From the NCBI GenBank assembly GCA_038247995.1, contig JBBRUG010000042.1, positions 1 through 25,083 of the forward strand: a DNA stretch of 25,083 bases. The letters run 5' to 3'. The notes beneath the pieces are model-generated. The model was not told where the DNA came from and searched no databases. It saw only the letters and a program-made list of their open reading frames with translations. The DNA comes from JBBRUG01 sp038247995. GTDB lineage: Bacteria; Chloroflexota; Chloroflexia; Chloroflexales; Chloroflexaceae. This document shows positions 22,077 to 25,083 of this stretch, in pieces. Both the position numbers and the translations under genes were made by a program. Positions within the stretch are counted from its first letter, which is position 1, and every line of letters starts with the position of its first letter.

Positions 22077-24044
22077 TCAAGCGTGCCGTGTCGGCGGAGA
22101 CGTGAGCGCCCCATTTGACCTATGCTCATGTTCTTCCATTAAAGCGAGTTGACGCGCAACCTCTTCAACCGCAATCCGTTGCTTCCGATAAAAATCCGAC
22201 TCGCTCATGGCCAGACGGTTAGCTACATCACGCACAGTTTTGCGTTGCAGGAAGCGCCCTTCGAGTAAATTGTACAGCAGCCACTCTTGCGCTGATGGAT
22301 CCAATTGGTCGTCGGGTCGCAAATTACTGATCGCCTGACGGAGCACAGATTGGAGCGCCCGAGTTGAACTACCGCCTTGCCCATCAAGGATGCGTCGAAC
22401 GGTACGCAGGCCGAGTAGCGGGCTATCAGCGAGTTTCGGCCCACCCCAGAACTGCGTAAGCGCCTCTTTCACCAATTGCGGAAACTCAGGATGTAAGACC
22501 ACATCACCTTCAGGTGAGCTCAGACTGACCGGGGTTGCCTGTTCTAGGCGTGATGAGAGTTGCTGCAGCGATTGCATTTCCGGGCCAAGCCCACGCAGCG
22601 TCGCAAAAAGTTGCTGTTGGATCTCTACTGTAGTCAAAGCTAGTTCCATCTGATGCGCTAGGGTAACGATCAAATTGCGGGCTTTAGGACTCAGATTTTC
22701 GTTTTGCTGAAACTGCTCCGTCGGATATGCGACACCAAGAGCGCCAAGGAATTCACCATCAGGGCTGCGCAACGGCAAGAGGCAAAAGCCATTCACACCG
22801 AGAAAAGCTTCAGCTGGAGCGACACTCTCCAGGCTGCGGGGCGGAAGTTTGCGGGCCATTTGCACCAACTCCGGTACCGCATGCTCGCCAAGAAACCGCC
22901 GCACTACCTGACGTGATCCGCAAACTGCCTTCACACTGAACTGATTATTGCCTTCACCGCGGGCAATGACAAAACCCGTTTCAACCTGCAACGCACCACA
23001 AATCGCTACCAGCGAATTCTCCAGCAACGCACGTAAGTCGGCCCGCGTAAAAGTACTACGCGGCAGGTTGCGCAGATAATCGATCTCATCATGATCCTGC
23101 GTATAGACAAGCGTATCAAGATACGGCTTCACCCGGCTGATAAACAGCGGCATCAGAACCGTCATAAGCATAACACTAAAGGTAAGTAAGGCATCGCCAG
23201 GCAAGCCCAGGCGTCGTTCCAGGGTAGGGACAATCCGAATACACAAGATTATCGCCAAACCAATAAACGGCCCATACAACCACCAGCGCAAAAAATCCTG
23301 CTTAATCAAGCGATCGGGCAATAAGACGCCCTGGAAGGCAATACTGTAGGTCATGACTGTAATCATCACCATAACCGTCAGGCTTGCGAGCGCCTGAAAA
23401 AGCAAGATAGCACTTGTCGGAACCGAGTCCGGTGCGCCGAGCACAAGGAACGGGAAGACACCGATACCCGGCGCTGCAAACGTAATCCCCAGATACGTCA
23501 TGCGCCGGCGTTGGGAGGGCGTCAAGGCGCTTCGATACGTCTCAATGATCGCCCCAAAAACCGTTAGCACCCCAATGAGAAAGAAGAGGAAATACGACCA
23601 GAACAGCGGGCCGGCTCGGAACTGAGCAATCGGCCCGTTCGGCAGATCGCCGCGCACAATCAGGCCTGTACCCGAAATAACGAGCGCTAGAAAGCCGGCA
23701 CTCCCGACATAGCCTAAATACACCAACGATCGCGTACGTTGCGCGATCCGCGCATGGCGACCGAGCCTGAGCAATGCATTTGCGAGATGCACGTAGGCAG
23801 CAGGAACCAGAGCGATACCAAGCCACTGCACACGGCCAAGAAACGTCAAGGTTTCTTCGCGACTAGCGAGCGGCATGAGCACATCCCCGCTGTAGACAAT
23901 CACCACAGCAGCGATCAAGACACATAAGGCGCGCGCCACATCGCTACGCCGATTCTGGAGTGGAATGTACGCAAGAAGCGAAAAGCTAACGATCAGTACC
24001 GCTGCAGATAGTAACTGGTTCGCTTGCTCAAGAATACTGACCAT
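22077..24044 (-). CDS. 7TM-GAF sensor with C-terminal helix-turn-helix-like region
   Basis: A 655-aa membrane protein. About seven N-terminal hydrophobic segments (residues 5-240, like the 7TM N-terminal domain of histidine kinases) are followed by two further membrane segments (about 257-275 and 283-303), a GAF-like domain (about 330-475) and a helical linker. No kinase core (no H box, no ATP-binding motifs) is present. The C-terminus (about 585-640) reads like a helix-turn-helix: LLEGRFLQRKTVRDVANRL followed by AMSESDFYRKQRIAVEEV. It could be a membrane-bound regulator that binds DNA or a partner protein. The start is ATG 24044, though no clear ribosome binding site is seen; a TTG 15 bases upstream is an alternative. 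It is the first gene of the signalling operon, with promoter at 24118-24146. Confidence 0.82.
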   Translation of the reverse strand: MVSILEQANQLLSAAVLIVSFSLLAYIPLQNRRSDVARALCVLIAAVVIVYSGDVLMPLASREETLTFLGRVQWLGIALVPAAYVHLANALLRLGRHARIAQRTRSLVYLGYVGSAGFLALVISGTGLIVRGDLPNGPIAQFRAGPLFWSYFLFFLIGVLTVFGAIIETYRSALTPSQRRRMTYLGITFAAPGIGVFPFLVLGAPDSVPTSAILLFQALASLTVMVMITVMTYSIAFQGVLLPDRLIKQDFLRWWLYGPFIGLAIILCIRIVPTLERRLGLPGDALLTFSVMLMTVLMPLFISRVKPYLDTLVYTQDHDEIDYLRNLPRSTFTRADLRALLENSLVAICGALQVETGFVIARGEGNNQFSVKAVCGSRQVVRRFLGEHAVPELVQMARKLPPRSLESVAPAEAFLGVNGFCLLPLRSPDGEFLGALGVAYPTEQFQQNENLSPKARNLIVTLAHQMELALTTVEIQQQLFATLRGLGPEMQSLQQLSSRLEQATPVSLSSPEGDVVLHPEFPQLVKEALTQFWGGPKLADSPLLGLRTVRRILDGQGGSSTRALQSVLRQAISNLRPDDQLDPSAQEWLLYNLLEGRFLQRKTVRDVANRLAMSESDFYRKQRIAVEEVARQLALMEEHEHRSNGALTSPPTRHA

Positions 24045-24117
24045 AGCTAGGTAGAGCAATTGGAGAGGATAGAACTTAGTACTTCAAGGAGAACGAGAAA
24101 ACTTCACCTTAATATGC

Positions 24118-24146
24118 ATTATACCATACCGATATTTCACGTTTCA
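24118..24146 (-). promoter_or_regulatory. Promoter of the signalling operon
   Basis: On the minus strand TGAAAC (24146-24141) and a consensus TATAAT (24123-24118) are 17 bases apart, with TGG before the -10 box (extended -10). It lies about 75 bases before the 7TM-GAF start codon. Confidence 0.65.
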
Positions 24147-24190
24147 CCTCACTACCAAGCGATGAACGGAACTATCGATCAGGATGACTG

Positions 24191-24199
24191 TGCTATAAT
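24191..24199 (+). promoter_or_regulatory. Extended -10 promoter of pgsA
   Basis: TGC followed by TATAAT (24194-24199) forms an extended -10 element with no good -35 box. It faces away from the signalling operon promoter, and pgsA starts about 66 bases downstream. Confidence 0.6.
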
Positions 24200-24265
24200 T
24201 TCCCAGACCGATATTACGCTTGAAACCCACAGTGGAGTACAAGCTCGCTATCTACAGGAAGCTCT

Positions 24266-24874
24266 ATGTTCAGCGTACGCAGCATACCAAATCTGCTTGG
24301 GCTATTCCGTATCATTACAACACCTCTACTTGTCTGGCTTATTCTCCAAGCACAATCAGCATTCTATATTTGGGCTATTTTACTACTACTAATCATGGCG
24401 ATTACAGATTTCGCCGATGGGTATGTTGCACGCAAATTAAAAGTCGTTTCACCACTTGGCATATTCCTTGACACAATTAGCGACAAAATCTTCGTTGTCG
24501 GTGCGATTATACCCATGGTAGAGGCAGATCTTATTAGTGGATGGGTTGCATTCATAATCATTGTGCGTGAATTTGTTATTTCTGGGTTACGTTCATTTGC
24601 CGCTGCTGAGGGCACTGTCATTTCTGCCGGTGCCTTAGGCAAACAAAAGCTGGTCATCCAGGTAACTGCTATTATCTGGCGACTGCTTGCTGCAGCCGCT
24701 GAAAGCAGTTCACTAACTATAAATACCTGGCTCATTTCTCTACTAGCGCTCTGGCCGGTTGCAATGGGGCTAGCCGTACTCTGGACGCTTGCCTCCGGCA
24801 TTGAGTATCTCTGGAAGGCCTGGCCATTACTCCGCACAAGTTGGGCGCCACGCTCATTACACGAGCCAGAATAA
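24266..24874 (+). CDS. pgsA: CDP-diacylglycerol--glycerol-3-phosphate 3-phosphatidyltransferase
   Basis: A 202-aa integral membrane enzyme of the CDP-alcohol phosphatidyltransferase family; it makes phosphatidylglycerol phosphate, the first committed step to phosphatidylglycerol and cardiolipin. The catalytic motif DG-x2-AR-x8-G-x3-D-x3-D is intact: DGYVARKL, then PLGIFLD and TISDK (about residues 51-76). Four to six hydrophobic helices and the usual family length fit. IIVREFVISGLR, a further PgsA-type segment, follows the motif and favours this member over other CDP-alcohol enzymes. Start ATG 24266 has AGGA at good spacing. It is transcribed alone from its own promoter and is convergent with the 5S rRNA gene. 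Local base composition is somewhat more AT-rich than most of the window. Confidence 0.93.
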   Translation: MFSVRSIPNLLGLFRIITTPLLVWLILQAQSAFYIWAILLLLIMAITDFADGYVARKLKVVSPLGIFLDTISDKIFVVGAIIPMVEADLISGWVAFIIIVREFVISGLRSFAAAEGTVISAGALGKQKLVIQVTAIIWRLLAAAAESSSLTINTWLISLLALWPVAMGLAVLWTLASGIEYLWKAWPLLRTSWAPRSLHEPE

Positions 24875-24903
24875 TCTGCAACTAGCGAATGCAAGGAAAC
24901 AAC

Positions 24904-24938
24904 ACAAAGCCCGTTCGCGTTATGCGAACGGGCTTTGT
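24904..24938. terminator. Strong hairpin terminator shared by pgsA and the rRNA operon
   Basis: ACAAAGCCCGTTCGC and GCGAACGGGCTTTGT form a perfect 15-bp stem with a five-base loop. The minus strand then reads GTTGTTTCC, so it mainly ends the rRNA operon; on the plus strand it lies 30 bases after the pgsA stop. Confidence 0.85.
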
Positions 24939-24948
24939 ACATTGGACA

Positions 24949-25062
24949 GGGTGCGTGGACCTACGTTCCCAGCAGTGAACCGCCAGTAGCATCGGCGCGG
25001 CGCTGTTTCACGACCCGGTTCGGGATGGGACGGGGTGGGACCAGCGCGCTCAACACACACCC
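24949..25062 (-). rRNA. rrf: 5S ribosomal RNA
   Basis: The minus strand carries the conserved 5S core (CCACCCCGTCCCATCCCGAA, then CGGGTCGTGAAACAGCGCCGCGCCGATG, given as two parts). The terminal helix pairs GGGTGTGTG (25062-25054) with CACGCACCC (24957-24949). Length, about 114 bases, is typical. Exact ends are approximate. The 21 bases to the right edge are the upstream spacer; a 23S gene is expected beyond the window. Confidence 0.93.
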
Positions 25063-25083
25063 AGTGGGGAGGGTCCTACCCTC

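Overview
The window looks like a chromosomal segment of a Chloroflexota bacterium, most likely a filamentous Chloroflexia relative. This is inferred from gene style: GGDEF and hybrid-kinase rich signalling, long Pro/Thr-rich secreted linkers, CSLREA/choice-of-anchor D proteins, a 7TM-GAF-HTH regulator, a deazaflavin-type nitroreductase remnant, and two secreted proteins ending in the same YLPLxTR tail. No marker gene fixes the genus. The edges are a 5'-truncated GGDEF gene on the left and a 5S rRNA gene (end of an rRNA operon) on the right.

Layout. 1-2000: GGDEF response-regulator-like protein, a hypothetical lipoprotein and a divergent hypothetical gene with a clear promoter. 2000-4650: Dps with its own promoter, a 48-codon remnant of a DUF385/deazaflavin-dependent nitroreductase gene, a DMT/EamA exporter and a membrane-anchored DM13-domain protein. 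4686-4980: tRNA-Leu(UAG) with promoter and flanking hairpins. 4982-8128: a 1048-aa secreted beta-helix and choice-of-anchor D protein. 8343-9605: an M24 peptidase, divergent from it.

9664-17190 (minus strand) is the most interesting region. A strong promoter, a cobalamin riboswitch and an intrinsic terminator precede five tightly packed genes: a secreted double alpha-toroid (prenyltransferase/squalene-oxidase-like repeat) protein, a membrane-tethered DUF4430 (transcobalamin C-terminal-like) protein, an ECF S component, an ECF T component and a fused double ECF ATPase. The riboswitch and the split transcobalamin-like architecture (alpha barrel plus beta domain) together point to a vitamin B12/corrinoid capture-and-uptake operon, in which the extracellular binding parts resemble animal transcobalamin and the transporter is an energy-coupling-factor system.

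17193-24059 (minus strand) is a four-gene signalling operon with overlapping or nearly touching genes: 7TM-GAF-HTH regulator, single-domain receiver, hybrid histidine kinase and a receiver-GGDEF protein with a GGDDF site. It runs without a visible terminator into the B12 promoter. 24266-24874 is pgsA (phosphatidylglycerophosphate synthase), convergent with the 5S rRNA gene across a strong shared hairpin.

All calls come from reading motifs by eye; no database search was run.
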